Positions 15,834 to 25,558 of a DNA stretch of 64,000 nt are shown here, in pieces. Position numbers and translations under genes: made by a program. Position 1 is the first letter of the stretch, and every line of letters begins with the position of its first letter. Source of the stretch: Spirosoma oryzae. GTDB taxonomy: Bacteria; Bacteroidota; Bacteroidia; Cytophagales; Spirosomataceae. A model generated the notes under the pieces. It did not search any database and was not told the DNA's origin. It saw only the letters and a list, made by a program, of their open reading frames with translations. The stretch spans positions 124,001-188,000 of the forward strand of contig NZ_PVTE01000010.1 in NCBI RefSeq assembly GCF_003002825.1, given 5' to 3'.

Positions 15834-17036
15834 TCAGGCAGCTACCGGACGACGGTCCGGGTGCAGCGATTGTTCGTACAGGGCCATGTACTGCGCAGTT
15901 ACCTGAGTTAGATTGAACCGGTCGGCAACGCTGGCCTGTGCCTTGCGGGCAATCGACTGCGCCAGTGGCCGGTTCGTCAGCAGGCGGTCGACGGCGGCAG
16001 CGATGGCGCTGGCATCCATTACGTCGACCAGCAGCCCACCTTCGCCAACGACCCAGGGAACCGCTCCGCTGCGCTGCCCGGCAACGACCGGCACCCCGCA
16101 GGCCATCGCTTCAGCGGGTACCATACCAAACGACTCCTCGATCGATGTGTGCAGCACCAGATCACTCTGCGCCATCCCCTGTAACATCGCCTGATGGGGG
16201 GTAAGACCCAGGAACTGAACGTTTGTGATCGCGTGCTTCTGACAGAAATCGTCGGCCTGCTTGCCGGGTTCGAAGGCCGTGCCGTAACCCGCTAGTACAG
16301 CATCGGGGTGCTGCTGCTGAATCGTTTTGAAGGCCAGCAACGCCGTTTCCAGATTCTTGTGCAAGGCCCAGCCGTTGACCGCCATCGCGATAACCGGATG
16401 CGCCGGACGAACCACTTCGTCAAGGTTCGGCATCATAACCGGATTCGGTACGACCTGAATGCGCGCCGAAGTCCAGGGCTGAACCGACTGGGCCGTGTAG
16501 GGCGATACCGCCGTAAACCGACGCCCTTTGCGGAATACGTACCGGGCCATGCCTAACATAAACAGCCGCTCCAGCGTAGGGATGTACTTCAGAATCAGCC
16601 GGGCGTTGTCGTGAACGGTAATCAGCGCGTCAGGATCGTAGGCCATGGCAGCCATCGCAAATTCATACGTCCAGTGGGCATGAACGACTTCCGGCTTGTA
16701 CTGGCGGAGAATGGCCAGAATGTGCTTCCGCTCGACGCGGAAAAAGTCGGCCGTGCGACCGGGGCGTTTGCCGTTCGGCCGGAAAATACGCTGCCGGCTC
16801 GGCGCGACCACGTACGTAAGCTGCCCCTGCTCGTAAACGAACGGTGGCTGATCGTCGTCCAGGTTTCGATCGGTCGTGATGGCTAGTACCCGGTGACCCT
16901 GGCGGAGTAATTCCAGAATCAGGTGGCTGATCAAAGGCGCTTCGGCCCGTCCCTCCGGGAACGAGCGTCTGACGGCCGGGTCCAGATCAACCAGCAGGTC
17001 GGCGGTGGCAATGGGGGCAGCAATGGCAATGTGCAT
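15834..17036 (-). CDS. Glycosyltransferase family 4
   Basis: A 400-residue GT-B retaining glycosyltransferase, cytoplasmic or membrane-associated, likely adding a sugar to the lipid-linked repeat unit. The C-terminal Rossmann domain has NPVMMPN, the nucleotide-sugar site around GYGTAFEPG and LGLTPHQAML, and a proper EX7E motif (EESFGMVPAEAMACG). It differs clearly from the three tandem paralogues that precede it, which have Asp in place of the first Glu. It is the last gene of the minus-strand cluster, 52 bp after the upstream gene. Donor and acceptor cannot be inferred. Confidence 0.88.
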   Translation of the reverse strand: MHIAIAAPIATADLLVDLDPAVRRSFPEGRAEAPLISHLILELLRQGHRVLAITTDRNLDDDQPPFVYEQGQLTYVVAPSRQRIFRPNGKRPGRTADFFRVERKHILAILRQYKPEVVHAHWTYEFAMAAMAYDPDALITVHDNARLILKYIPTLERLFMLGMARYVFRKGRRFTAVSPYTAQSVQPWTSARIQVVPNPVMMPNLDEVVRPAHPVIAMAVNGWALHKNLETALLAFKTIQQQHPDAVLAGYGTAFEPGKQADDFCQKHAITNVQFLGLTPHQAMLQGMAQSDLVLHTSIEESFGMVPAEAMACGVPVVAGQRSGAVPWVVGEGGLLVDVMDASAIAAAVDRLLTNRPLAQSIARKAQASVADRFNLTQVTAQYMALYEQSLHPDRRPVAA

Positions 17037-17087
17037 AACCGGAACGGCTTTGTTGTTTACGTGGGTAGCGGACGGGTAAGGTGCCGC

Positions 17088-18329
17088 TTAATTCACAGGT
17101 TCGAGTTTGAGCAGCGCGTCGTAATACGTGTGTAGCAGTCGGTTGATCTTCTTTTCCCAGCACTGATCCTGGGCAAAGTGGTAGGCGTTGAGCCCCATCG
17201 CTAATCGCTTCTCTTCGTTATAGTACATCCATTCGATGGCCTTGCCCAGCTCATTGGCTACGGTTTCGGGGTCGGTAACCGGCACGCGGATACCGGTCGA
17301 GTCGTCGACGAGTTCGGCCTGTCCGTGCAGCATCAACGTCACGACGGGCAGCGTATAGCCCATTGCTTCCATCAGCTGACCCGGCCCGGTATCGCGCAGG
17401 CTGGTAAAGTAGAACACGTCGGCATTGGCGTAGTACGACCGCAGCTCCGTATACGGAACTTTGCCCACCCAGGTTACCCGCTGTTGCAGCTTGTATTTCT
17501 CGATGTATTCCGCCACGTACTTCCCCATCTCGCCGTCGCCCACGATGGTAAAATGCACGTGACAGGTTGGATTGACGCGACTCAGACCGTGCAGGGTCAG
17601 TTCTAGTCCTTTGCGGGGCATCAGCCGACCGACCCAGATCAGTTCGAGGACATCCCGTGAGGGTCGGTGCATGGGGGCGGCCGGAATAAAGTTTTTGTCG
17701 ATACCGCCGAATACCTTGTCGACTGCCCGTTTGCGGCCGAGTTTGTGGATCATCCGGCTGGTGTCTTCATTCCAGGACAGCACGTAATCGGCCCGGCGCA
17801 CCGACTCGTAGCAACCCGGATTAAAACGCAGCATGAGGTTACTGACGGCCGACCGTAATTGCTCTTTCAGCCAGAATTCCTTGAAGTAGTGCCGAAACGT
17901 AGTCGGCGCTTCCTGCCCGCCACCCACCGGCCCGAAGATGAACGGTTTCTTCAGGCGGTACAGGAAGCTGCCCATTTGCAGGCTGGTGTAACTGACGTGG
18001 TGAACCAGGTTGAAGCCATGCTGTTTGTTGAGCGCCAGCGCTGTTTTCGAGGCCGTCCACTGCCAGTAGATGTAGTGAAAATACAGTCCGAACAGCCCTT
18101 TGTGGTACGCATTGTCGATCCATTTAGGTACCGTTACGTACACAAAAGTCAGGTTCGGATTCGGGTATTTCGCCAGCTTCTCCTCAATCTCTTGTTTGCC
18201 GATATCGCGGGTGATGCACCAGACTTGATAGCCCTGTTTGCTGATGAGTGAGGAGTAGTTCCATCCATTGCCTTCCTCAGACCCTCGGTCGGGTATGCAG
18301 GCATAGGCAGAGATAAGGATCTTTTTCAT
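17088..18329 (-). CDS. Glycosyltransferase family 4, tandem paralogue 3
   Basis: A 413-residue GT-B enzyme, one of three consecutive paralogues. The shared N-terminus is MKKILISAYACIPDRGSEEG. Shared core segments are FIFGPVGGGQ, WVGRLMPRKGLELT and LMLHGQAELVDDSTGIRVPV. The EX7E motif is modified to DX7E (DTGPGQLMEAMGY). The ATG at 18329 matches the starts of its two paralogues; an upstream ATG adds five residues. It lies 153 bp after paralogue 2. Likely role: a sugar addition step in repeat-unit assembly. Confidence 0.87.
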   Translation of the reverse strand: MKKILISAYACIPDRGSEEGNGWNYSSLISKQGYQVWCITRDIGKQEIEEKLAKYPNPNLTFVYVTVPKWIDNAYHKGLFGLYFHYIYWQWTASKTALALNKQHGFNLVHHVSYTSLQMGSFLYRLKKPFIFGPVGGGQEAPTTFRHYFKEFWLKEQLRSAVSNLMLRFNPGCYESVRRADYVLSWNEDTSRMIHKLGRKRAVDKVFGGIDKNFIPAAPMHRPSRDVLELIWVGRLMPRKGLELTLHGLSRVNPTCHVHFTIVGDGEMGKYVAEYIEKYKLQQRVTWVGKVPYTELRSYYANADVFYFTSLRDTGPGQLMEAMGYTLPVVTLMLHGQAELVDDSTGIRVPVTDPETVANELGKAIEWMYYNEEKRLAMGLNAYHFAQDQCWEKKINRLLHTYYDALLKLEPVN

Positions 18330-18482
18330 AACGCTGGTTATCAAGAGGGAGTAAAGAAAGAAAGCGCATAAGCCGTCGATGGCCCGGCGATTTCTGAATA
18401 CGTATCGATGATCGACAGAAGAAGTAAAGCGGCTGCGGTACTGATCGCCGATGGTAGCGGTGGGATAGGCATGGTGTCGTGT

Positions 18483-19742
18483 CTAGTCGTGTTCCGCCAG
18501 TACAGCCGGCTCGCTCAGTATCGCCGGGTAAATACGGTCGGTAAACAGGCGGATTTTGGTGTCCCACAACTGCGTCTGGGCAAAGTCGTAGCCGGCCTGG
18601 CCCATCGCGAGCCGCTCGGCCGGGTGGTGGTACATCCACTCGATGGCGCGCGCCAGGGCCGCTACGACCTGCTCCTCCGTACCGACCGGCACGCGGATAC
18701 CGGTCGAATCGTCGACGAGTTCGGCCTGTCCGTGCAGCATCAGCGTCACGACCGGTAATGAGTAGGCCATCGCTTCCAGCAACTGATGCGGGCAGGAGTC
18801 GCGCAGGCTGGTGAAGAAGAAAACGTCCGACTGCTCGTAGTAGGCCTTCACCTGCTGAAACGTGACGTGCCCCACCCAGTCGACTCTGTCGGCCACCCCG
18901 TAGCGTTCCAGGTAGCCCGGTACGTGATCGACCATCTCGCCCTTGCCGCCGACAATCGTCAGCGTGACGGGGATGGCCGGGTCGACCTGACCCAGTGCCT
19001 GAATCGTTAGTTCGAGCGCTTTGCGCGGCAGGAGTCGCCCCACCCACAGCAGCTTCAGCGTCGCGCCGGGCGTGTGCTGAATCGGTTCGGCGGGCAGAAA
19101 CGTCCGGCTCAGGCTGGCGTCCCAGATGCGCTCGACCGGCGCTGTTGGCCGTAGCGTACGGGCCAGCCGGAGTGTATCGAGATTGGTGACGATTAACTGA
19201 TCGGCCTGCCGCACCGTCCGGTAAAAGGCGGGATTGACGTATTGCAACAGCGTACCCACCCAGTCGCGCATCCATTCCCGCGTCCAGAAACTGCCGAAAT
19301 AGCGTTTCAGCGACTTGGGAGCCCGCTGCCCGCCACCGACCGGCCCGAATACAAACGGTTTATGGAGCCGGTACATGAAACTGCCCAGTTGAATGCTGCC
19401 GTATGAAACGTGGTGAATCAAATCGATCGGGTCTGTTTTGTCCAGTGCCAACGCCAGGTTCGAGGCCGTCCATTGCCAGTAGAGGTAATGGAAATACATG
19501 CCGATCAGTCCCTTTCCGCAAAACGTATCGACCCAGTCGGGAACGTGTACGTAATGGACCGTCAGGTTGGGGTACTGACCGGAAGCCAGGATCGGATCGA
19601 TTACCGACTGACCGTCTTTCTTGGTCAGGCAGTGCACCCGATACCCGTTCTGACTCAATGTCGACGCGTAGGTCCAGCCGGTTCCTTCTTCGGAGCCCTG
19701 ACCAGGTATGCACGCGTAAGCCGAGATCAATACAGTTTTCAT
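18483..19742 (-). CDS. Glycosyltransferase family 4, tandem paralogue 2
   Basis: A 419-residue GT-B enzyme starting MKTVLISAYACIPGQGSEEG. It shares FVFGPVGGGQ, LLWVGRLLPRKALELTI and LMLHGQAELVDDSTGIRVPV with its neighbours, and has DX7E (DSCPHQLLEAMAY). Residues 250-270 (TIVGGKGEMVDHVPGYLERYG) closely match paralogue 1. The HGQAELVDDSTGIRVPV stretch is identical to that in paralogue 3 and nearly so in DNA, pointing to recent duplication or conversion. It starts 153 bp after paralogue 1. Confidence 0.87.
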   Translation of the reverse strand: MKTVLISAYACIPGQGSEEGTGWTYASTLSQNGYRVHCLTKKDGQSVIDPILASGQYPNLTVHYVHVPDWVDTFCGKGLIGMYFHYLYWQWTASNLALALDKTDPIDLIHHVSYGSIQLGSFMYRLHKPFVFGPVGGGQRAPKSLKRYFGSFWTREWMRDWVGTLLQYVNPAFYRTVRQADQLIVTNLDTLRLARTLRPTAPVERIWDASLSRTFLPAEPIQHTPGATLKLLWVGRLLPRKALELTIQALGQVDPAIPVTLTIVGGKGEMVDHVPGYLERYGVADRVDWVGHVTFQQVKAYYEQSDVFFFTSLRDSCPHQLLEAMAYSLPVVTLMLHGQAELVDDSTGIRVPVGTEEQVVAALARAIEWMYHHPAERLAMGQAGYDFAQTQLWDTKIRLFTDRIYPAILSEPAVLAEHD

Positions 19743-19895
19743 AACGTTGGAATAAGACGCGCTAACCGGTGGGGTACACCTGAAAAACAGTCGGGCAGGC
19801 GTCGGATGAACTGTCGTTGCGGAGTTAATCAGCGGGTAACATGATGCGGTTGGTCGATGCGTGGGATAGATAGATATACTGTTGACTACCTGTGG

Positions 19896-21200
19896 TTAGC
19901 CGAGCCGGTAGTCCGAAAACTGACCCAGTTCGACCGGTTCCGGCTCCCGAACCGACTGCTGTACTGCTGCGGTTGCCAGGGCCGGGTACCAGTTGTCGGA
20001 GAAGAGCTTTACTTTCCTGTCCCAGAGCTGCGTAAGGGCAAACCGGTAGGCGGTCTGTCCCATCTGTTGCCGCTCGGTCGGGTGGTGCCACATCCAGGTC
20101 AGGGCCGCTGCCAGATCGGTCGTGACCTGCTCGGGCGACCCGACCGGCACGCGGATGCCGGTTTCGTCGCTGACGATTTCGCCCTGGCCGTGCAGGTTCA
20201 GTGTCACGACCGGTAGCGAATAGGCCATCGCTTCCAGCAGCTGATGTGGCCCCGAGTCGCGCAGGCTGGTCAGGAAAAAAACATCGGCCTGTTGCAGGTA
20301 CTGTTTGACTTCGTTGTGCGATACGTGCCCAACCCAGTTGATGCGATCCTGCACGCCGTATTTCTCGATGTACCCCGGAACGAGATCGACCATGTCGCCC
20401 TTACCGCCAACGATGGTTAGCCTGATCGGTACGCTGGGGTCTACCTTGCTCAGTGCGTGAATGGTGAGTTCCAGCGCCTTCCGGGGTAGCATCCGGCCGA
20501 TCCAGAGCGCGTTCAGTTCGCGACCGGGTTCGTGGCTGATCGGCCCTTCCGGTAAAAACGATTGCCCGATGCCGCCGTCGAGTACTTTGTCGATGTCACC
20601 CGTCCGGCGGTAGCGCCGGGCAAGTTCGTAGGTGTCCGAGTTGGTCACGATGACGCGATCCGCTCGTTTGATGGTGTTGACGAAGGCGGGATTGATTCGC
20701 TCCAGCACCGCGCCGACCCAGTCGCGCATCTGTTCGCGACGCCAGTAGCCGCCGAAATACTGCTTCAGCGACGCCGGCGATTTCTGCCCACCACTGACCG
20801 GTCCGAAAATGAACGGCTTGTTCAGGCGGTACATGAAACTGCCCAGCTGAATGCTGCCGTAGGTAATGTGATGCACCAGATCGAATGGACGCCGACGATC
20901 CAGCCGGCGGGCTACCTGACTGGCGGCCCACTGCCAGTAGAGGTAATGGAAATACATGCCGGCAAGCCCCCGGCCGTACGATTGCTCGACCCAGTCGGGA
21001 ATCGTTACGTAATGGACCGTCAGGTTGGGCCATTGCCCACTGGCCAGCGCCGTGTCGATGGCGTCTTTCCCTTTTAGTTGGGTCAGGCAATGAACGTCCA
21101 TCTGTTCCTGACTCAGCGTAGTCGCGTATAGCCAGCCGGTTGCTTCTTCCGAACCGATGTTAGGGATGCAGGCGTAGGCCGATAGTAGTACTTTTTTCAT
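19896..21200 (-). CDS. Glycosyltransferase family 4, tandem paralogue 1
   Basis: A 434-residue GT-B enzyme starting MKKVLLSAYACIPNIGSEEA; an upstream start adds eight residues not present in the paralogues. Shared segments are FIFGPVSGGQ, LWIGRMLPRKALELTIHAL, TIVGGKGDMVDLVPGYIEKYG and LNLHGQGEIVSDETGIRVPV, with DX7E (DSGPHQLLEAMAY). It is transcribed first of the three and follows the GT2 gene by 41 bp. The C-terminal tail (about 415-434) is longer than in the others. Its sugar specificity is not predictable. Confidence 0.87.
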   Translation of the reverse strand: MKKVLLSAYACIPNIGSEEATGWLYATTLSQEQMDVHCLTQLKGKDAIDTALASGQWPNLTVHYVTIPDWVEQSYGRGLAGMYFHYLYWQWAASQVARRLDRRRPFDLVHHITYGSIQLGSFMYRLNKPFIFGPVSGGQKSPASLKQYFGGYWRREQMRDWVGAVLERINPAFVNTIKRADRVIVTNSDTYELARRYRRTGDIDKVLDGGIGQSFLPEGPISHEPGRELNALWIGRMLPRKALELTIHALSKVDPSVPIRLTIVGGKGDMVDLVPGYIEKYGVQDRINWVGHVSHNEVKQYLQQADVFFLTSLRDSGPHQLLEAMAYSLPVVTLNLHGQGEIVSDETGIRVPVGSPEQVTTDLAAALTWMWHHPTERQQMGQTAYRFALTQLWDRKVKLFSDNWYPALATAAVQQSVREPEPVELGQFSDYRLG

Positions 21201-21241
21201 AGTGCGTGTGTGGAGAATTAACAACCGTTGCCGATGCGTGC

Positions 21242-22126
21242 TTAGCCGAGCCGAACTGTCCGCAGTTTACGCAGCAGGAAGCCCGCGCAGATCCGGCCAA
21301 TGTCGAAGCAGAAATACAGGTGCTTAGTGCGCGAATGTTCGAGTGCGAAGTTGTACCGGACGGTTAGGTTGGTTGGGGATTTTATGGAGGTGAAACTATT
21401 GATAAACTGTTTGAACGTCAGGCCCTTCTCGACCTGGATGCCCGTCGCCTGAACGATTTCGTAGACAATACTTTTGGCGTCGACGATCAGGCGGTACCCG
21501 GCTTTTTTAGCCCGGATCGAAAACTCGATGTCGGCCATGTAGTGCGCGTACTTTTCCGCGTTGAACAGCCCCGCTTTGGCGAAAACGTCCATCGGGATCA
21601 GCGTACCCCGGCCCGGCAGCGACTGCGACTCGACGTGGTCGGTTTTGCCGATCAGGTTCGCGTAGCTGTACTGGTAGTCGGCCGCGAGATGGCGACCACC
21701 GGCCGTGTAGAGTTCAAAGGCCGAGCCGGCGTATTCGAGCCGCTCCGGATTGGTGCTGTCGACACTGACCGATCCAACCAGGCAGGGGTGGTGCACGTCG
21801 TAGGCATTGAGCATGCTTTGCAGGTAGTCGGGCTGCACGATCGTATCGTCGTTCAGCGTCAGCACGAAATGCGGCCCATTGCCGTCCGGCTGCTTCATCG
21901 CGTACCGGATGCCGACGTTGGTGGCTTCGGTCCACCACAGGTTCCCATCGCCTTTGATCAGCACGACGTCGGGAAACTCGGTCTTTATCATGGTATCGGT
22001 ACCATCGGTCGACCCGTCGTCGACGACAATCACCCGGAAGTCGCGGTAGGTCTGGGCCGATAGGCAGTTCAGGCATTGTCTGGTATAGGCAAGCCGATTG
22101 TGGACAGGAATAACGACACTAATCAT
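21242..22126 (-). CDS. Glycosyltransferase family 2
   Basis: A 294-residue GT-A inverting glycosyltransferase. The N-terminus MISVVIPVHNRLAYTRQCL and VVDDGSTDGTD (35-45) form the nucleotide-binding half. LTLNDDT (89-95) supplies the metal-binding DXD-like acidic pair, and GRGTLIPMDVFAKAGLFNA is an acceptor-loop segment typical of rhamnosyltransferase-like GT2 enzymes. YMADIEFSIRAKKAGY carries the likely catalytic Asp (MADIEF). It sits 23 bp after the polymerase gene in the same operon. Confidence 0.9.
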   Translation of the reverse strand: MISVVIPVHNRLAYTRQCLNCLSAQTYRDFRVIVVDDGSTDGTDTMIKTEFPDVVLIKGDGNLWWTEATNVGIRYAMKQPDGNGPHFVLTLNDDTIVQPDYLQSMLNAYDVHHPCLVGSVSVDSTNPERLEYAGSAFELYTAGGRHLAADYQYSYANLIGKTDHVESQSLPGRGTLIPMDVFAKAGLFNAEKYAHYMADIEFSIRAKKAGYRLIVDAKSIVYEIVQATGIQVEKGLTFKQFINSFTSIKSPTNLTVRYNFALEHSRTKHLYFCFDIGRICAGFLLRKLRTVRLG

Positions 22127-22149
22127 AGGTAAGAACGTTAAGTAGCGGA

Positions 22150-23379
22150 CTATTGATGAATCGGTTCGAGCAGGTGTTCTTCTTCGTGTTCCTCCGGCAT
22201 GGTGAACTGGGGCGTGGGGCGCTGCCGACCGTAGAACATGCCCAGCCCGAGCAGGCCCCAGTAGTACACGGGAAGCTGGTACGAGATACCGTAGACAAGG
22301 CCACCGGCCAGAAACCCAAACAGAACCAGTTGCTCGATGGAGTACGACCGTTTGCCGCTGTACAGGACATAGAGCGTGCCCAGGATAAGCAACAGGTTGA
22401 TAGCCAGACCAACTGCGCCGTAGTTATACAGCTGGTCGACATATTGCGAGTGGATGATCGTGCCTTTGTCGGGGAAATCTTCGTGGCGCATCACTTCCCC
22501 GCGATCGTAGCCTTCGTAGCGCCAGCCCAGAATCGGCCGTTCGGGGACCAGCGCCATGTAGTGCTGCGATTGTTCGAGCCGCCAGCTGCCGGTATTGTCT
22601 TCCTTGGGGTCCAGAATACCGCTGATGCTTTCCATGAAATCGTCGAACTTATGCTCGGGCAGCATGCCCACCAGCGGGGTCGACAGGCCGATCAGCATGA
22701 TGAACAGCATAAACGTCCGGGCAATGGGAAAGCCGTTCACCGACGAGCGGCTGATCATCATCAGGCCCGTGACCAGCCCGGCCGAAAACACCGCCGTCGA
22801 GATAACCGAGCGGTGCAGCAGGATGACGATGAACAGAAAAACGGCCAGCGACGCGAACAGGTGAATCAGCTTGTGCTCCTTGTAGTACTGCACCAGAAAA
22901 TACAGGAACGGCACGACCAGATACAGCGATTCGGGGGCTGTCGTGGTGCGGCTTTCCGACGAGAACGAGTAGGCGTAAATCTGACCGAGCAGAATCTGGT
23001 TGACGAAAAACAGAATCAGCACCAGATACCCGATGTACTCGAACCGGATATGGCCCGCCCGTACGGCTGCGTAATAGGCCGTGATGGTAAGCGCACAGTA
23101 GGTGAATCGCTTGATGACGAAGTAGGAATATACGTATTCGCCGTATTCGTACTTCGACTCCAGAAAGAGCAGCAGCGCCCCGATAAAGATGGGCCACGAC
23201 ATGACCTTGTAAAACCGGGGCATGTCGAAGTAGCAGATAACCAGTGAGACCAGGCCGACCAGGGCCATACCGCTCGTTACCTTGTCGAGGATCGGGTTCA
23301 GGGAATCACCACCGTAGGTAAGCGGACTCAGCCCGAACAGAATCATGAAGAGCGCGAATCGAAAGAGCCAGATCATCAT
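22150..23379 (-). CDS. O-antigen ligase/polymerase family membrane protein (Wzy-like)
   Basis: A 409-residue inner membrane protein with about ten to twelve hydrophobic helices. A periplasmic loop around residues 262-330 is typical of Wzy/WaaL enzymes: GSWRLEQSQHYMALVPERPILGWRYEG and HSQYVDQLYNYGAVGLAI, including the conserved RPILGWRYEG and HSQY motifs. In a cluster with Wzx, Wza and Wzc it is most likely the polymerase that links undecaprenyl-linked repeat units. Its start overlaps the upstream glycosyltransferase stop by 4 bp (ATGA), implying translational coupling. The tail is acidic (EEHEEEHLLEPIHQ). Confidence 0.85.
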   Translation of the reverse strand: MMIWLFRFALFMILFGLSPLTYGGDSLNPILDKVTSGMALVGLVSLVICYFDMPRFYKVMSWPIFIGALLLFLESKYEYGEYVYSYFVIKRFTYCALTITAYYAAVRAGHIRFEYIGYLVLILFFVNQILLGQIYAYSFSSESRTTTAPESLYLVVPFLYFLVQYYKEHKLIHLFASLAVFLFIVILLHRSVISTAVFSAGLVTGLMMISRSSVNGFPIARTFMLFIMLIGLSTPLVGMLPEHKFDDFMESISGILDPKEDNTGSWRLEQSQHYMALVPERPILGWRYEGYDRGEVMRHEDFPDKGTIIHSQYVDQLYNYGAVGLAINLLLILGTLYVLYSGKRSYSIEQLVLFGFLAGGLVYGISYQLPVYYWGLLGLGMFYGRQRPTPQFTMPEEHEEEHLLEPIHQ

Positions 23380-24542
23380 GACAGTACAGGGGTAGGTGCC
23401 GGCGCAACGGGTTGACTGGCACGGGTTAGCTGTTGATAGTAAGCGAGAAGCTCGCTAAGATTTTGCTGGTGGTCGAAGACCTGCGCGGCATGAGCCGCCT
23501 GCTGATCGGCCACCGCCTGCCGCTGATCGACGTCGAAGTAAGGCAGCAGTTCATCGACCAGCTCCGTCGGTTCCTGACTCGCCAGCAGCCCAACGCCATT
23601 GGGCACCATTTCCGGGATGCCACCCGTTGGCAGAGCCACGACCGGCACCCCAACCGCCATTGCTTCGATGAGGGCGTAGGGGCAGTTGTCGTTCAGAGCC
23701 GTGTGCACGTACAGATCGCTCTGTGCCACCAGCGTCCAGGGGGCCGACTGCCGACCGTGGAAAACGACGTGGTCGGTCAGTTGCCACTCGGTAGCCAGGG
23801 CTTCGTAGTCTGCTCGTTTCGGGCCGTCGCCGATCAACTGGATGCTGAAGTCTGTCCGGCCGCGTCGCAGCAATTCCCGACCGATTGCCAGCAGCAGTTG
23901 CTGATTCTTGCGCTCGTCGAGGTAGCCCACGTTGCTGATCGTCAGCTGCCCCGTGTCCATACTGCGCCGACGAGCCACGCTGTCGAGCTGAACCGAGTTA
24001 CGTAGAATCCGCTTGTCGATACCCGCCGGTAAAAAGTGCTTCGATGTCGTATACGCGTAGTTTGAGACGAAGACGTAGTGGCGGATGTGCGAAAACAACC
24101 GCATGTACCACTTCGTCAGCTGCCGCGTCACCGCCGGCTTCAGCGAAAAGGCGTTCGTCAGTTCGCTGACCGGGTCATCGTTGAAGTGACAGGTCAGCAC
24201 GACCGGCGTGTTAGTGCCAAGCGCCAGCCGGGCCGCTGCGCCCGACCGGGGGTCCTGCGCGTGAATCAAATCGATGCCCGTGTGCCGCAGCCGACGGGTG
24301 GCCAGGTATACCCCGGTGAAGTAGGCAAACTCGTCGTAGGTGACCGCGAAGGTGCCGCCCAATGGCCGCATCAGCCGTTTGGCCAGCCCAAGAAACTTAC
24401 GCCAGCCAACGGGCGTACTGCTCGCGTCGACTACCTGCACCCCAACACCGTTGGCCGCGAGATCGCGGGTCAGCGTTTGGGTGTACGTGACCACGCCCGA
24501 GGGCGAATCCGTAGCCAGATAGGTTGCAATCAGTACGTTCAT
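23376..24542 (-). CDS. Glycosyltransferase family 4
   Basis: A 388-residue GT-B enzyme. The N-terminal domain begins MNVLIATYLATDSPSGVVTYTQ with the Gly-containing acceptor loop. The C-terminal domain has ISNVGYLDERKNQQLLL, LIGDGPKR and HGRQSAPW, and a DX7E-type motif (DNCPYALIEAMAVGVPVVALP) ending in GGIPEMV. It overlaps the polymerase gene by 4 bp and follows the GT2 gene by 9 bp, so it is embedded in the operon. It is not one of the three tandem paralogues. Confidence 0.88.
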   Translation of the reverse strand: MNVLIATYLATDSPSGVVTYTQTLTRDLAANGVGVQVVDASSTPVGWRKFLGLAKRLMRPLGGTFAVTYDEFAYFTGVYLATRRLRHTGIDLIHAQDPRSGAAARLALGTNTPVVLTCHFNDDPVSELTNAFSLKPAVTRQLTKWYMRLFSHIRHYVFVSNYAYTTSKHFLPAGIDKRILRNSVQLDSVARRRSMDTGQLTISNVGYLDERKNQQLLLAIGRELLRRGRTDFSIQLIGDGPKRADYEALATEWQLTDHVVFHGRQSAPWTLVAQSDLYVHTALNDNCPYALIEAMAVGVPVVALPTGGIPEMVPNGVGLLASQEPTELVDELLPYFDVDQRQAVADQQAAHAAQVFDHQQNLSELLAYYQQLTRASQPVAPAPTPVLS

Positions 24543-24551
24543 CGACAGGGC

Positions 24552-25460
24552 TTATTTATTCATGAATTGATAGAGCCGCAGCGTGTAGATGGTATTGGGG
24601 CGCTTGCGGAAGTTGTTGAGCAGGCTGTCGGCAGCTGCTTCGCCGTAGAGCAGGAAGTTGTAGAACCGGTTCTTCCGATCGGTCGACAGCTGACTGAACG
24701 TCGCCTTAACCGACCAGAACATAAACATGAGGAAGCCGTACTTATTACCGTGCGCGTTCTGGAAGACCCGGCGCTCGTTCCGAATGCGATAGTAGTTCTT
24801 CCACGCACCCGGCCAGGGGATACCATCGCGGTCGACGGACGGTGGGTGAAACAGCAGGGCGGTGGGCACCGTAACCACCGGGAAGTTCATCTTGATGGCA
24901 CGCGTCATGTACTCTACTTCGTCGCCCCAGATAAACAGCTTCTTGTCGGGGATACCGATGGCCCGGATTACCTCCGAGCTGATGAGCGTTCCGTTGAACA
25001 ATGACGCTACCCCGTATACGAGGTCGTAACCGCCCATGTCCGACACCTTCTGGAAATCCTTGTTGTTCAGCCGGACGAAGAACGCCAGCTCCTCGTGATT
25101 CTTGTTACTGATCGACACGCAGTTCTTGATCGCCGGGCCGATGTTGGGCGACGTCATCAGGTTGTGCAGTGCGTCGGGCGTTGGTACGCAGTCGTCGTCC
25201 ATGCACCAGATTTCATCGTGCCCATCTTTGTACGCCCGCTCGATGCCCGTCGCGAAACCACCCGCCCCGCCCAGGTTCGCCTGCGTAACGACGGTCAGGT
25301 CCGGTTGCTCGGCGAGCCACTCGGCGGTACCATCGTTGCTGCCATTGTTGACGACATAGATGGCGTCCGACTGTAGTGTTTGTTCGCGAATGCACGATAC
25401 GCACACCTTCAGGTCGCTCAGTCGGTTGTAGGTAACGATTAACGTTGCTATTGTTTTCAT
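24552..25460 (-). CDS. Glycosyltransferase family 2
   Basis: A 302-residue GT-A enzyme starting MKTIATLIVTYNRLSDLKVC. VVNNGSNDGTAEWL is the nucleotide-sugar segment, WCMDDDCVPTPDAL gives the DXD-type metal site, and FNGTLISSEVIRAIG and FIWGDEVEYMTRA the acceptor and catalytic region. This pattern resembles rhamnosyl- and galactofuranosyl-type GT2 enzymes. The ATG at 25460 is chosen because the family begins there; an alternative TTG at 25562 would overlap the flippase stop codon and add 34 residues without similarity. Confidence 0.87.
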   Translation of the reverse strand: MKTIATLIVTYNRLSDLKVCVSCIREQTLQSDAIYVVNNGSNDGTAEWLAEQPDLTVVTQANLGGAGGFATGIERAYKDGHDEIWCMDDDCVPTPDALHNLMTSPNIGPAIKNCVSISNKNHEELAFFVRLNNKDFQKVSDMGGYDLVYGVASLFNGTLISSEVIRAIGIPDKKLFIWGDEVEYMTRAIKMNFPVVTVPTALLFHPPSVDRDGIPWPGAWKNYYRIRNERRVFQNAHGNKYGFLMFMFWSVKATFSQLSTDRKNRFYNFLLYGEAAADSLLNNFRKRPNTIYTLRLYQFMNK

Positions 25461-25558
25461 AACTCGTAAGCGCGCATCAGCACGATTGGGTTGGCTGATG
25501 GACAGGTTCTGTAGCCGTTGGTTAGTTGGAGCAGGTGAGGGTATTCGCACGACCGTGG

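Noticed and set aside
18277-19275. A 332-codon minus-strand frame overlapping two GT4 paralogues
   Set aside because: It runs through the 3' part of paralogue 2 in a different frame and into the gap before paralogue 3; its translation is low-complexity Arg/Gly/Ala with no family features.
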